Positions 51,475-59,880 of a DNA stretch of 64,000 nucleotides are shown here, piece by piece. The notes beneath the pieces were generated by a model. It did no database searches, was not told the origin of the DNA, and saw nothing but the letters and a program-made list of their open reading frames with translations. The stretch's first letter is position 1; every line of letters begins with the position of its first letter. The translations under genes and the position numbers were made by a program. The stretch is from Flavobacterium sp. UBA7665 (GTDB lineage Bacteria; Bacteroidota; Bacteroidia; Flavobacteriales; Flavobacteriaceae): NCBI GenBank assembly GCA_002483285.1, contig DLHP01000036.1, positions 52,288 through 116,287 of the forward strand. The letters run 5' to 3'.

Positions 51475-51512
51475 GTTTTAAGGTTCTTAGGCAGTAAGGT
51501 TCTAAGGTCAAT
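51475..51512 (-). repeat. Period-8 tandem array (CCTTAGAA-like), minus orientation
   Basis: The minus strand reads CCTTAGAA, CCTTACTG, CCTAAGAA, CCTTAAAA, CCTT. This is the same unit as at 38747-38780 and again lies next to a structured-repeat copy (E). Confidence 0.65.
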
Positions 51513-51536
51513 CGGATGTTGAATGAAAACGTTGGG

Positions 51537-51618
51537 CCATAGCCCTGATGGAAGCGGCATCCTTTTTTGCGCTTCTTTAGCGCAGAAAAGATATAGCGGA
51601 CAGCAGGTTTCAGCTCCT
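51537..51618 (+). repeat. Structured repeat, copy E
   Basis: CCATAGCCCTGATGGAAGCG, CATCCTTTTTTGCGC, loop TTCTTTA, GCGCAGAAAAGATATAG, then CGGACAGCAGGTTTCAGCTCC. Inner arms CTTTTTTGCGC / GCGCAGAAAAG pair with one G.U. Outer CCTG pairs with CAGG as in copy C. Confidence 0.73.
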
Positions 51619-51626
51619 AAAAAAAA

Positions 51627-52550
51627 TCAGGAAACGTTCTTCTTCTTCAATTTATTAATCGCGCCGTTGAGCTCAAAGCCCAGCAACAAAATCATACAAT
51701 TGATCCAAATATAAAACATCATCACCAATAAGGTGCCGATAGATCCGTACAATTCATTGTATTTTGAAAATCGGATGACCCAAATCCCAAATCCGTAAGA
51801 CGACAAAATAATCAAGATGGTGGTAAAAACCGAGCCTACAGAAATGAACGCGCGGTTCTTGTCATGCTTGATCCCAAACTTAAAAAGCACAGAAACCGTA
51901 ATCAAAATCATGATGATTACAAACACATAACGGCCAAGCGACAACAGCGGAATCCTATCGCTAAGCACATCCTGGATGATCGTTTTCTGGATGAATACCT
52001 CAAAGACCACAATCGCAGCCACCGTAATAATGAGCAGCAATGACAGCAACAGCGACATCCCAATGGCCACGACGTACTGCCTGAAAAAACCGCGTTTGAG
52101 GATCACGTGCCGCGAAGTCTCAAAACCACCGAGAATCGCGTTAAGCCCATTGGCCATCAGCAAAATAGACATCACAAAACCCGTAGAAAGCAAGCCCGAG
52201 TGGCTGTTGTTTAAAATGTCACTGAGAATAGCCGCAATCGCGTCATAAGTATTCGGCGGCACGCCTTGTGCCACGAAAGCCATAAAATCCTTGTCGAAAC
52301 CGGCAATCGGTATATACGGGATCAAGTTCAAAATAAACAACGCAAACGGGAACAGCGCCATAAAAAAGCTAAACGCAATCGCTCCTGCACGGTACGCAAT
52401 CGCGCCTTTGGCAATCCCAATGGCGTATAATTCCAGCAAATCATAGAACGAGAAACCCTTAAGCCACGGCATCTTGATGCTTTTGGTTAAATGCATCACG
52501 TTACGCATGACGGGGATTTTTTCTATTTTAGATTCTATAATCCGACTCAA
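51627..52550 (-). CDS. YihY/BrkB-family membrane protein
   Basis: 307 aa with about six transmembrane segments. AYRAGAIAFSFFMALFPFALFILNLIPYIPI and the ending MMFYIWINCMILLLGFELNGAINK are typical of the YihY (former BrkB/RNase BN) family, whose members are inner-membrane proteins of unknown function; the old RNase BN label is wrong. Between DUF2147 and nadC on the minus strand. The repeat copies E and F flank it on both sides. Confidence 0.9.
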   Translation of the reverse strand: MSRIIESKIEKIPVMRNVMHLTKSIKMPWLKGFSFYDLLELYAIGIAKGAIAYRAGAIAFSFFMALFPFALFILNLIPYIPIAGFDKDFMAFVAQGVPPNTYDAIAAILSDILNNSHSGLLSTGFVMSILLMANGLNAILGGFETSRHVILKRGFFRQYVVAIGMSLLLSLLLIITVAAIVVFEVFIQKTIIQDVLSDRIPLLSLGRYVFVIIMILITVSVLFKFGIKHDKNRAFISVGSVFTTILIILSSYGFGIWVIRFSKYNELYGSIGTLLVMMFYIWINCMILLLGFELNGAINKLKKKNVS

Positions 52551-52590
52551 AATAATTGATAATTGGTAAATAGATATTTTTTTGGGCGTT

Positions 52591-52698
52591 GCCTGAAGGC
52601 CGGGCTATCGGCTTTATCTTTTTCTCGTACCTCGAAAAAGGATACCGCCTCCATCCCACACGAGCGTTAGCGAACTGGCGAAGCAAACGCGGGCATCC
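52591..52698 (-). repeat. Structured repeat, copy F (minus orientation, with insertion)
   Basis: Minus strand: GGATGCCC, then an insertion of about 33 nt containing GCTTCGCCAGTTCGCTAACG, then GGGATGGAGGCGGTATCC, CTTTTTCG, GAGAAAAAGATAAAG, CCGATAGCCCGG. The insertion sits at about the same place as in copy A. Confidence 0.62.
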
Positions 52699-52795
52699 GT
52701 TTCAACAAAATGTCATCGCCTAACATTCAACCTGCATCTTTCTCCTTGCAGCGCAGCGACCTTGTTTCCTGAAGCGCAGCGACCTTGCTCCTCCT

Positions 52796-53653
52796 TTAAA
52801 ACGCCTTCAAACTCAAATCCATATTATACACCGAATGCGTCAACGCACCCGATGAAATATAATCCACACCACACTCGGCGTAATTTCGTATCGTATGCTC
52901 GTTAATGTTTCCTGATGATTCTGTTTGCGTTTGGCTGCCAATAAGTTCAACCGCCTTTCTCGTCGTCTCGTAATCGAGGTTGTCGAGCAAAATCCGGTAA
53001 ATGCCCTGGCTTTGTAAAATTTCGCGCACTTCGTCCAAGCTTCTCGCCTCAACTACAATCTGCAAATCCAAATTATTTTGGGTAAGAAACGCTTGTGTTT
53101 TGGCAATGGCGCGTGTAATCCCGCCCGCGAAATCGTTATGGTTGTCCTTGAGCATTACCATATCATACAATGCAAAACGGTGGTTCTCGCCGCCGCCAAT
53201 CCTGACCGCCCATTTCTCACAGGCCCTGAAACCCGGCGTGGTCTTGCGCGTATCGAGGATTTTGGTTTTGGTTCCCTCAAGCAATTGTACGTAACTGTTG
53301 GTTTTGGTGGCAATAGCCGACATGCGCTGCATGGAATTCAAAACCAATCTTTCTGATTTTAAGATTGATTGCGAACTGCCGCTCACTTCAAAAACGACAT
53401 CGCCAAATTTTACCGACGCGCCATCTTCAATTAAAGTTTTAACCTGAAGATTTGGATCGACATAATTGAAAATCATTTTCGCAAATTCAACTCCGGCAAT
53501 AATCCCTTGGTCTTTAACCAGCAGCCGGGCGCTTCCTGTAGCCGAAGTGGGAATGCACGCGAGTGAGCTATAATCGCCTGGGCCTACGTCTTCGCGGATG
53601 GCGTTTTCGATGATGCGGTGTAACTCGTTTTGGAATTGTTCGTGAGAAATCAT
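52796..53653 (-). CDS. nadC: Nicotinate-nucleotide pyrophosphorylase (quinolinate phosphoribosyltransferase)
   Basis: 285 aa from ATG 53653; a start at 53716 would add 21 residues unlike the family. It converts quinolinate and PRPP to nicotinate mononucleotide in NAD synthesis. Motifs: EDVGPGDYSSLA, SERLVLNSMQRMSAIATKTN, TRKTTPGFRACEKWAVRIGGGENHRFALYD, LKDNH, VEARSLDE, LLDNLD, and SSGALTHSV near the end. The start was chosen because EQFQNELHRIIENAIREDVG is the usual N-terminus. nadA and nadB are not in the window. Confidence 0.94.
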   Translation of the reverse strand: MISHEQFQNELHRIIENAIREDVGPGDYSSLACIPTSATGSARLLVKDQGIIAGVEFAKMIFNYVDPNLQVKTLIEDGASVKFGDVVFEVSGSSQSILKSERLVLNSMQRMSAIATKTNSYVQLLEGTKTKILDTRKTTPGFRACEKWAVRIGGGENHRFALYDMVMLKDNHNDFAGGITRAIAKTQAFLTQNNLDLQIVVEARSLDEVREILQSQGIYRILLDNLDYETTRKAVELIGSQTQTESSGNINEHTIRNYAECGVDYISSGALTHSVYNMDLSLKAF

Positions 53654-53751
53654 GCGTTGGAATTTATCGTGGCTAAAATAATAAAAAAGCATTGGATTGC
53701 GCCAAAAGTCTAACATAGTATTGGCTTTTTATTGAAGGCTGTTTATAATTA

Positions 53752-53784
53752 TTTTGTAGCCCAATCGAAAAAAAAGTATCTTTA
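53752..53784 (+). promoter_or_regulatory. Promoter of the delta-60 repeat T9SS gene
   Basis: TTTTG (53752-53756), 20-nt spacer, TATCTTTA (53777-53784), one mismatch in the -7 box. The ATG is 20 nt downstream. Confidence 0.5.
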
Positions 53785-53803
53785 ATCCTTCAATAGTCAA
53801 ATT

Positions 53804-55252
53804 ATGAGACAATTTTATCTTTTTTTCGCGGTATGCTCAGCATTTTTGGGAAAGGGTCAGGACATGGATCTTGATTTGACGTTTGGCACAAACGGTGTGG
53901 TAACCACCAATTACTTTTTTGCTCCCAAGTCAGGTTTTTTCGAAAACAACCAATACTACCTCCTTGGCGGCAATAGTGATTTTACAAGATACAATTTTAA
54001 CGGTACGCTCGATTCCAGCTTCGGAGATGCTGGTTTCCTGAATCTTAGTGTTCCAAATAATACCCTCACATTAGGGAATATGAAGCCAAACAACGGAGCG
54101 ATATATGCCTATGGTACATTAAGGCCCAATGGTACTCCTTCGCAACCAACAAATGGTATTGTTGTAAAACTACAATCAAACGGTCAACTTGATCCTACAT
54201 TTGGGCAAAATGGCATGGCAATTTTCGATTTGGGGACGAGTGAAACAATCAATGATATTGCCTTTAACGATGACGGCTCCTTTTATGCGTTTGCCAATAA
54301 GACCCAGCTCACGCAATACGATGACCAACTTGTTGTCTGCAAATTCCTGCCAAACGGTACGTTAGATACACAATTCAATTCCATTGGATACAAAATTTTC
54401 GACTATCCGAGTCAGTTGACGGCTGTCGGCATATATCCTTCTGATGGGCAATTTATTTTGGCAAGCCATAAGGATTCAGCCGATTTTTCAAAAATCATTA
54501 TAGTACTGATGAAGATGGATGCCAGCGGTAATCTGTCTCCCAATTTTGGAAATAACGGTGAAATCCAAATTTCCATCCAAAAGAATGGTTCCAAATCCGT
54601 TTATAAAATGCAATTCGTCAACAATAAGATTTACTGTCACTTCTATTGGGGCTTTTCCGCTTTTCAACAGGGCAGTTTGTTGCACGTTTATGATATTTCG
54701 GCGCCTTCCGCGCTAGTGGGAAGTTGTCCAATGAATGATGATTCTTATTTTAGTGTACTCGATTCCGGTAAATTTATGATTTCAAAAGGTACTGACTATT
54801 CTTATGAAATAAACCGCAAAAACCTTGATGGCACAACTGATATTACTTTTGACAACGATGGGTCATTCTTATACGATTTTGCTCTTCCCACTGTGTCTGA
54901 GGGAGCATCGTTCTTCTACCAACATGAAGACGGTAGCATTTTAATCACAGGCAAAGCTAACAATCGGCTGAATATGCTTCGCATCTCTAATTCCACTTTA
55001 AGCACTGCCGACGTCAATGGTGAAAGCAGCTTTTCGGTGTACCCGAATCCTGCATCGCAACAACTTCATCTTAAAGGGACGGAGAATTTGATGGTTGAAA
55101 AAATTAGCATTACCGATATTTCGGGAAAAACAATTGAGGTAGAATTGTACAACGACCACTCCATCGACATTTCAAAATTGCAAAGAGGAGTCTACTTTCT
55201 CAATGTGATTGCAGAAGAAAAAAGTTACACGCTGAAATTCATCAAATCATAG
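53804..55252 (+). CDS. Secreted T9SS type A protein with delta-60 repeats
   Basis: 482 aa. Signal peptide about residues 1-18 (ending FLGKGQ). The body has several delta-60-type repeats with the pattern NGxLDxxFGxxG: LDLTFGTNG, LDSSFGDAG, LDPTFGQNG, LDTQFNSIG, LSPNFGNNG. Such repeats probably form a beta-propeller-like surface structure. The end (VYPNPASQQLHLKG, RGVYFLNVIAEEKSYTLKFIKS) is a T9SS type A sorting domain. No catalytic residues are recognised, so I read it as a surface protein of unknown function. Confidence 0.88.
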   Translation: MRQFYLFFAVCSAFLGKGQDMDLDLTFGTNGVVTTNYFFAPKSGFFENNQYYLLGGNSDFTRYNFNGTLDSSFGDAGFLNLSVPNNTLTLGNMKPNNGAIYAYGTLRPNGTPSQPTNGIVVKLQSNGQLDPTFGQNGMAIFDLGTSETINDIAFNDDGSFYAFANKTQLTQYDDQLVVCKFLPNGTLDTQFNSIGYKIFDYPSQLTAVGIYPSDGQFILASHKDSADFSKIIIVLMKMDASGNLSPNFGNNGEIQISIQKNGSKSVYKMQFVNNKIYCHFYWGFSAFQQGSLLHVYDISAPSALVGSCPMNDDSYFSVLDSGKFMISKGTDYSYEINRKNLDGTTDITFDNDGSFLYDFALPTVSEGASFFYQHEDGSILITGKANNRLNMLRISNSTLSTADVNGESSFSVYPNPASQQLHLKGTENLMVEKISITDISGKTIEVELYNDHSIDISKLQRGVYFLNVIAEEKSYTLKFIKS

Positions 55253-55312
55253 CTTGGTGCTTTCTAAAAAAGTAAAGTTGTTTTTTAATGCGCTCAAATT
55301 TCTCAATGCAAT

Positions 55313-55837
55313 ATGACCAAGAATGAAATCAGCCGGCAACTCCACGAAAACCATCAGGCATTCATCGCCATGATGCTTGGGTTTACTGAAGCCGATTTCA
55401 CCAAAAGTACCGCCGAAAAATGGACGCCCGGCCAACAACTCGATCACATCCGGCTCAGCGTAAAACCACTAGTTTCAGCTTTGGCATATCCTGATTTTAT
55501 TTTGCGGCTGCTGTTCGGGAAAGCCAATCGCGATTCAAAAACGTATGATCAGCTGATCGCAAAATACAAAAAAGCTCTCGATAATGGCGGAGCCGCAAGT
55601 CCACGATTTGTTCCCAAAAAAGTATCATTCCAACAACGAGAGCCAATCGCCACACAATTATCGGCATTGGTACGTAAGCTGGAAAACAGGATTTCGGGCT
55701 ACCCAGAAAACAAACTAGACACCCTGATTTTGCCGCATCCGTTACTTGGAAAACTCACCTTGCGCGAGATGCTTTATTTTACCAATTACCACGTCATCCA
55801 TCACCACCAACTGACCAACCGAGATTTAAATGCCTGA
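55313..55837 (+). CDS. DinB-family protein
   Basis: 174 aa. The DinB/YfiT-like four-helix bundle has a metal site formed by three histidines; candidates here are H45 in QQLDHI and two in NYHVIHHHQ near the C-terminus. Members include thiol transferases (bacillithiol or mycothiol-dependent) and metal-dependent hydrolases. The substrate here is unknown. It overlaps the next GNAT gene by 8 nt, which couples the two. Confidence 0.8.
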   Translation: MTKNEISRQLHENHQAFIAMMLGFTEADFTKSTAEKWTPGQQLDHIRLSVKPLVSALAYPDFILRLLFGKANRDSKTYDQLIAKYKKALDNGGAASPRFVPKKVSFQQREPIATQLSALVRKLENRISGYPENKLDTLILPHPLLGKLTLREMLYFTNYHVIHHHQLTNRDLNA

Positions 55838-56291
55838 AATGATTTTTCGCGAGGCGACCTTAAACGACATTGGGCCCATCATGAAAGTGCGGCTTTCGGT
55901 ACGCGAAAACGTACTGAGCAATCCCGATTTGGTTACCCAAGCCGATTGCGTCGACTACATTTTCAATCGCGGTAAGGGCTGGGTTTGTGAAGTAAATGGG
56001 ACAATCGCTGGTTTTGCCATTGTCGATCTCGTCGATAAAAATGTGTGGGCGTTGTTCATTGACCCCAATTTTGAAAAACGCGGTATTGGTCGCCAATTAC
56101 ACGACACCATGGTCGACTGGTATTTCACGCAAACCAACCATACCCTTTGGCTGGGTACCGATCCGGGAACACGCGCCGAAGGATTCTATCGCAAAGCCGG
56201 CTGGATCGCAAACGGCTGGCACGGTAAAGAAATTAAATTTGAAATGGCAGCCCAACAATGGCGCAACCAAACTGTAAAAAACCTATCATGA
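55830..56291 (+). CDS. GNAT-family N-acetyltransferase
   Basis: 153 aa. It has the acetyl-CoA loop in FEKRGIGRQLHDTMVDWY (motif A, Q/R-x-x-G-x-G/A), motif D/C strands GWVCEVNGTIAGFAIVDL before it, and the late WLGTDPGTRAEGFYRKAGW. Typical small-molecule or peptide acetyltransferase; the substrate is unknown. It overlaps the DinB gene by 8 nt and the small membrane protein gene by 4 nt (ATGA), so an operon from 55313 to at least 57151 is likely. Confidence 0.9.
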   Translation: MPEMIFREATLNDIGPIMKVRLSVRENVLSNPDLVTQADCVDYIFNRGKGWVCEVNGTIAGFAIVDLVDKNVWALFIDPNFEKRGIGRQLHDTMVDWYFTQTNHTLWLGTDPGTRAEGFYRKAGWIANGWHGKEIKFEMAAQQWRNQTVKNLS

Positions 56292-56476
56292 ATTCAAAGA
56301 GAAGAACCCTTATCATTTGCCTCTTGCTCTCTATTTCAATCGCGAACTATGCGCGTATCGAGGACGCCCAAGACATCCGCGCCATCGTGTTTGTGGCCAT
56401 CTTCACGATTGGAGCACTCAGCGGCCTTTTGCTTCGAGAGATTGCACAGGCAGTCAAAAACAAATGGTTCGTATGA
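56288..56476 (+). CDS. Small membrane protein
   Basis: 62 aa from ATG 56288 (overlapping the GNAT stop as ATGA). Two hydrophobic stretches (TLIICLLLSISIANYA and AIVFVAIFTIGALSGLLL) predict two transmembrane helices, with a short basic C-terminus. I know no family. It overlaps the GldL-like gene by 4 nt, so the two small proteins are made together. Confidence 0.65.
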   Translation: MNSKRRTLIICLLLSISIANYARIEDAQDIRAIVFVAIFTIGALSGLLLREIAQAVKNKWFV

Positions 56477-56673
56477 AAAATACGCAACTATTGGTTTTAT
56501 TCCTGATTGGCGCGGTACTAACCCTGGGCGGCGTGTTGCTCAAAATTATGTCGTTAGAACCCGCAAGCCTGCTGCTAATCGTGGGGATGACTTTTGAAGG
56601 CGTGACCGGCGTGCTGTTGATTTACAAATCGGTCAAGGACCACAACGGTAAAGATTCATTTTTAGACAGTTGA
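56473..56673 (+). CDS. GldL N-terminal-like two-helix membrane protein
   Basis: 66 aa from ATG 56473. Two transmembrane helices: LLVLFLIGAVLTLGGVLLKIM and PASLLLIVGMTFEGVTGVLLIY. The pattern G-x-x-x-K-I before the first turn and GM(T/S)xE in the second helix resembles the GldL transmembrane module of the T9SS motor, where a glutamate in helix 2 matters for proton use. The cytosolic domain of GldL is absent. It is followed by rlmH after 4 nt. The likeness is by eye and needs a profile search. Confidence 0.6.
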   Translation: MKNTQLLVLFLIGAVLTLGGVLLKIMSLEPASLLLIVGMTFEGVTGVLLIYKSVKDHNGKDSFLDS

Positions 56674-56677
56674 TTTT

Positions 56678-57151
56678 ATGAATATCCGCCTGATAGCCAT
56701 CGGAAAAACAGACAACAAACAGTTGCAGACCTTGATTGATGAATACAAGACGCGCTTGTCGTTTTATATCAAGTTCGATCTCGAGGTTATTCCCGATATC
56801 AAGAACGTAAAAAACCTGTCAGAAAGCCAGCAAAAGGAAAAGGAAGGCGAATTGATCCTTTCCAAAATCACAGCATCCGACCAGCTTATCTTGCTCGATG
56901 AAAACGGCAGGACATTCTCTAGCGTCGGTTTTTCGGAGGAATTGCAGAAGAAAATGAATTCGGGAATCAAAACGCTGGTGTTTGTCATCGGCGGACCCTA
57001 TGGCTTTTCGGAGTCGGTGTACGCAAAAGCAAATGCCAAAATTTCGCTTTCGCCCATGACGTTTTCGCACCAAATGGTCAGGTTGTTTTTTATCGAGCAA
57101 CTCTACCGAGGATTCACGATATTGCGCAATGAACCCTACCACCATCAATAA
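56678..57151 (+). CDS. rlmH: 23S rRNA (pseudouridine1915-N3)-methyltransferase RlmH
   Basis: 157 aa SPOUT methyltransferase. The trefoil-knot SAM region is FVIGGPYGFSESVYAKA, then SLSPMTFSHQMVRLFFIEQLYRG, NEPYHH at the C-terminus. It methylates pseudouridine 1915 in helix 69 of 23S rRNA. Full length. Last gene of the operon starting with DinB; the T9SS type B gene starts 16 nt after it. Confidence 0.96.
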   Translation: MNIRLIAIGKTDNKQLQTLIDEYKTRLSFYIKFDLEVIPDIKNVKNLSESQQKEKEGELILSKITASDQLILLDENGRTFSSVGFSEELQKKMNSGIKTLVFVIGGPYGFSESVYAKANAKISLSPMTFSHQMVRLFFIEQLYRGFTILRNEPYHHQ

Positions 57152-57167
57152 TTTAAACCGATCGAAC

Positions 57168-58529
57168 ATGAAAAAAATTACCCGATTGCTGTTATTATTT
57201 TTGTTCTTTTCTACGTCTTCGGTCATTGGCCAGAACGATTGTGTAGAAGCAATTATCATCTGCGGCGACGCCAACCTTTCTGACCTTGAAACGGTAGGTA
57301 TCGGTGTACAGGAAATCTTCCCGAGCAATGCCTGCGCAAGCCAGGAAAACAACAGCGTCTGGCTCAAAATCCGCATCAAAACCGGAGGCACTTTTGGTTT
57401 CATACTCACGCCGCAATCCCCTGATCTCGTGGTCGATTTTGATTTTTGGATTTACGGCCCGAATGTCGATTGCTCGAATATGGGCACGGCCATCCGCTGC
57501 TCCACGACCAATCCGCTCAATGCCGCACTCACTTACAACATCACAGGCATGAACGACATTGAAACCGATGTCAGCGAAGGTCCCGGACCCGACGGAAACG
57601 GCTTCATCCATTGGATGACCGTAAACGACAACGACATTTATTATATCGCCGTAGACCGACCCGTGGGCGAAAGCAATTTCGCGATTGCCTGGACCGGAAC
57701 TGCCACTTTTTACGATCCGCCGGCTATTGAAACCGTCGTGGATCTGGAAACCTGCGAAACCCAAGACCCGCCGCATGGCATTGCCACTTTCGACCTTACC
57801 CAAAACGAGGCGGGCGCCATCGGTAACCAAGACACCGTGGCGGCCACATTCTATTCCGACTATAGTAATGCTGTGGCTGCAACCAACCCCATAACCGACC
57901 CTGCTAACTTTCAGAACACTACCAATCCGCAAACGGTTTATATCCGACTGGCCAATACCGTTACCGGTTGCTTTGACCTAGCCAATTTTGAGCTTTTGGT
58001 GGGCCCACCAGAAAATCCCGTAACCGAGTTTACTTATCTTACGCCGGTCTGTGTTGACGGGGTCAATCCCACAGCAATTAAAAGCTCCGGCTTCTCCGAT
58101 TCAGGGCTTTTTAGCGCCACACCGCCCGGGCTCGCTATCGATACCCAAACGGGAAACATCGACCTGTCATTGAGTAACCCGGGGAAATACACTATTACGT
58201 ATACCGTGGCTGCCAACAATCCGTTTTGCTTTGCGCCAGAACGCAGCGAATTTGCACTTGAGGTTCAGGGTTGTACCATCCCGAAAGGCATTTCCCCTAT
58301 CGGAGACGGGCTTAACGACTTCTTTGACATTTCGCATTTTGATGTCAAAGAACTCAGCATTTTCAACAGATATGGCATGAAAGTCTATCACAAAGAAAAT
58401 TACAAGAAGGAATGGAACGGTGTGACCGACGGCGGAAAGGAACTTCCCGATGCCACCTATTATTACCTTATTGAGCTTCGCAACGGCGAAAAGAAAACCG
58501 GTTGGGTGTATGTATTGCGGGAACATTGA
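57168..58529 (+). CDS. Secreted T9SS type B (CHU_C) sorting-domain protein
   Basis: 453 aa from ATG 57168; the upstream in-frame start overlaps rlmH and would hide the signal peptide. Signal peptide through about SSVIGQ. The body is beta-rich with ECM-like segments (LIISICGD-type cysteines, ETVVDLETCETQDPPHGIATFDL). The end, with GISPIGDGLNDFFDIS, LSIFNRYGMKVYH and GWVYVLREH, is the CHU_C / type B T9SS signal. Type B cargos are usually anchored to the cell surface through SprF-like partners. Role unknown. Confidence 0.88.
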   Translation: MKKITRLLLLFLFFSTSSVIGQNDCVEAIIICGDANLSDLETVGIGVQEIFPSNACASQENNSVWLKIRIKTGGTFGFILTPQSPDLVVDFDFWIYGPNVDCSNMGTAIRCSTTNPLNAALTYNITGMNDIETDVSEGPGPDGNGFIHWMTVNDNDIYYIAVDRPVGESNFAIAWTGTATFYDPPAIETVVDLETCETQDPPHGIATFDLTQNEAGAIGNQDTVAATFYSDYSNAVAATNPITDPANFQNTTNPQTVYIRLANTVTGCFDLANFELLVGPPENPVTEFTYLTPVCVDGVNPTAIKSSGFSDSGLFSATPPGLAIDTQTGNIDLSLSNPGKYTITYTVAANNPFCFAPERSEFALEVQGCTIPKGISPIGDGLNDFFDISHFDVKELSIFNRYGMKVYHKENYKKEWNGVTDGGKELPDATYYYLIELRNGEKKTGWVYVLREH

Positions 58530-58586
58530 GGCATTTTGGCACAATGATGTTCTAACAAATTCGCTGAACCAAAATTACGATGAACT

Positions 58587-59009
58587 ATGAAAATACTCTC
58601 GCTACTCTTGTTGCTTTCCTTGTCGGCAGTCGCCCAAAAACAAAAATTTTACCTGGAGATAGACGATGCGATTACCATTGCCAATAGAAACGATGCGATT
58701 GGTGCTTATGAGTTTAGGCTCGGCATTCACCATCAAAGCACCAAAAATGACACCGACTATTACAACTTTATTGTCCATGTGCCCACCGGTAAGACTTTTG
58801 AAAACGGAAGCGTTGAAATTCCAGAACCTGTGTTTATTACTTCGGAGGAATTAAAGAAACTGTTCGCCTGTGACGTGCACGACCTTTTAAGCCAGGCCAC
58901 CGAAATCTATCTGATCCGAAAAAACCAAAACAAGCTTTACGATGCCTGGCCAGCCCAATATTTTGGAACGGTAAGAAACATGGTGATCACCCGAGTCAGG
59001 CAGAACTAA
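58587..59009 (+). CDS. Small secreted hypothetical protein
   Basis: 140 aa with signal peptide MKILSLLLLLSLSAVAQ. The mature part has FYLEIDDAITIANRNDAIGAYEFRLGIHHQ and EELKKLFACDVHDLLSQATEIYLI, with no domain I recognise and no transmembrane segment. It converges with folP, 8 nt between stops, and no terminator is visible in the gap. Confidence 0.7.
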   Translation: MKILSLLLLLSLSAVAQKQKFYLEIDDAITIANRNDAIGAYEFRLGIHHQSTKNDTDYYNFIVHVPTGKTFENGSVEIPEPVFITSEELKKLFACDVHDLLSQATEIYLIRKNQNKLYDAWPAQYFGTVRNMVITRVRQN

Positions 59010-59017
59010 AAATGCAA

Positions 59018-59839
59018 CTAGGCGATTTTGCTGTACAACGCGATTGCCTCTATTGCAGGTTTTACGTCGTGGACTCGAAGTATTTTTGCGCCTTTCATTA
59101 AGGCAATTGTATTTACAACCGTGGTTCCGTTTAAAGACGCTATCGCACTGGATTCTAACGGATTGTAGATCATTGATTTTCTTGAAACACCAACCAGTAA
59201 CGGTAAGTCAAGACTTTCAAACAACTCCAGTTTTTGCAACACTTCGTAATTCTGGCCTAGGCTCTTGGCAAAACCAAATCCGGGGTCGATAATCAGATCG
59301 TTGATGCCCAGTTGCCTGGCCGCAGCTACTTTTTCCGAAAAATAAAACAGCATTTCCTTGACAATGTTGTCGTATTGCGTGAGCGATTGCATGGTTTGCG
59401 GCGTGCCTTTCATGTGCATCATGATATAGGGAACCTGATAATGCGCAACGGTGGCCATCATCTGTGAATCTAAACTGCCGGCAGAAATGTCGTTGATGAT
59501 TGCGGCTCCGCTTTCAATGGCGGCCTTGGCTACCTCGCTGCGGAAAGTATCCACTGAAATTATCGCTTCGGGGAAATGCGCTACTACCGACTGAAGTGCC
59601 GGCAACAAACGCGAAAGCTCTTGTTCCTGGCTGATCTCGGTCACGTTGGGTTTGCTCGAATAGCCACCGATATCTATAAACGCCGCTCCTTCTAAAAGCA
59701 TCCTCTCAATCTGCAATACAATCGCTTTTTCGGTAGCATACTTCCCGCCGTCAAAAAATGAATCGGGAGTAACATTGAGAATCCCCATAACGCTTGGTTG
59801 CTTTAAATCAATGAGTTGCCCGCGGCAGTTGATAGTCAT
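59018..59839 (-). CDS. folP: Dihydropteroate synthase
   Basis: 273 aa from ATG 59839; ATG 59854 would add five residues and an in-frame start at 59959 is unlikely as it crosses the divergent promoter. FolP joins p-aminobenzoate to hydroxymethyl-dihydropterin pyrophosphate in folate synthesis and is the sulfonamide target. Motifs: MGILNVTPDSFFDGG, DIGGYSSKP, SVDTFRSEVA, NDISAG, and IIDPGFGFAK with GVSRKSM. Full length. Divergent from the DUF1599 gene. Confidence 0.93.
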   Translation of the reverse strand: MTINCRGQLIDLKQPSVMGILNVTPDSFFDGGKYATEKAIVLQIERMLLEGAAFIDIGGYSSKPNVTEISQEQELSRLLPALQSVVAHFPEAIISVDTFRSEVAKAAIESGAAIINDISAGSLDSQMMATVAHYQVPYIMMHMKGTPQTMQSLTQYDNIVKEMLFYFSEKVAAARQLGINDLIIDPGFGFAKSLGQNYEVLQKLELFESLDLPLLVGVSRKSMIYNPLESSAIASLNGTTVVNTIALMKGAKILRVHDVKPAIEAIALYSKIA

Positions 59840-59847
59840 GGCTTCGC

Positions 59848-59880
59848 TTTGCATAAATTCAAAAAAAATGGTTATTTTTG
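59848..59880 (+). promoter_or_regulatory. Promoter of the DUF1599-BT_3928 operon
   Basis: TTTG (59848-59851), 21-nt spacer, TATTTTTG (59873-59880). Both elements are exact. It overlaps the 5' end of the divergent folP gene if folP starts at 59854, another reason to prefer 59839. Confidence 0.68.

Noticed and set aside
57195..57932. 245-codon frame on the minus strand
   Set aside because: It lies wholly opposite the T9SS type B gene, has no recognisable domain, and follows the complementary codon pattern; an antisense shadow.
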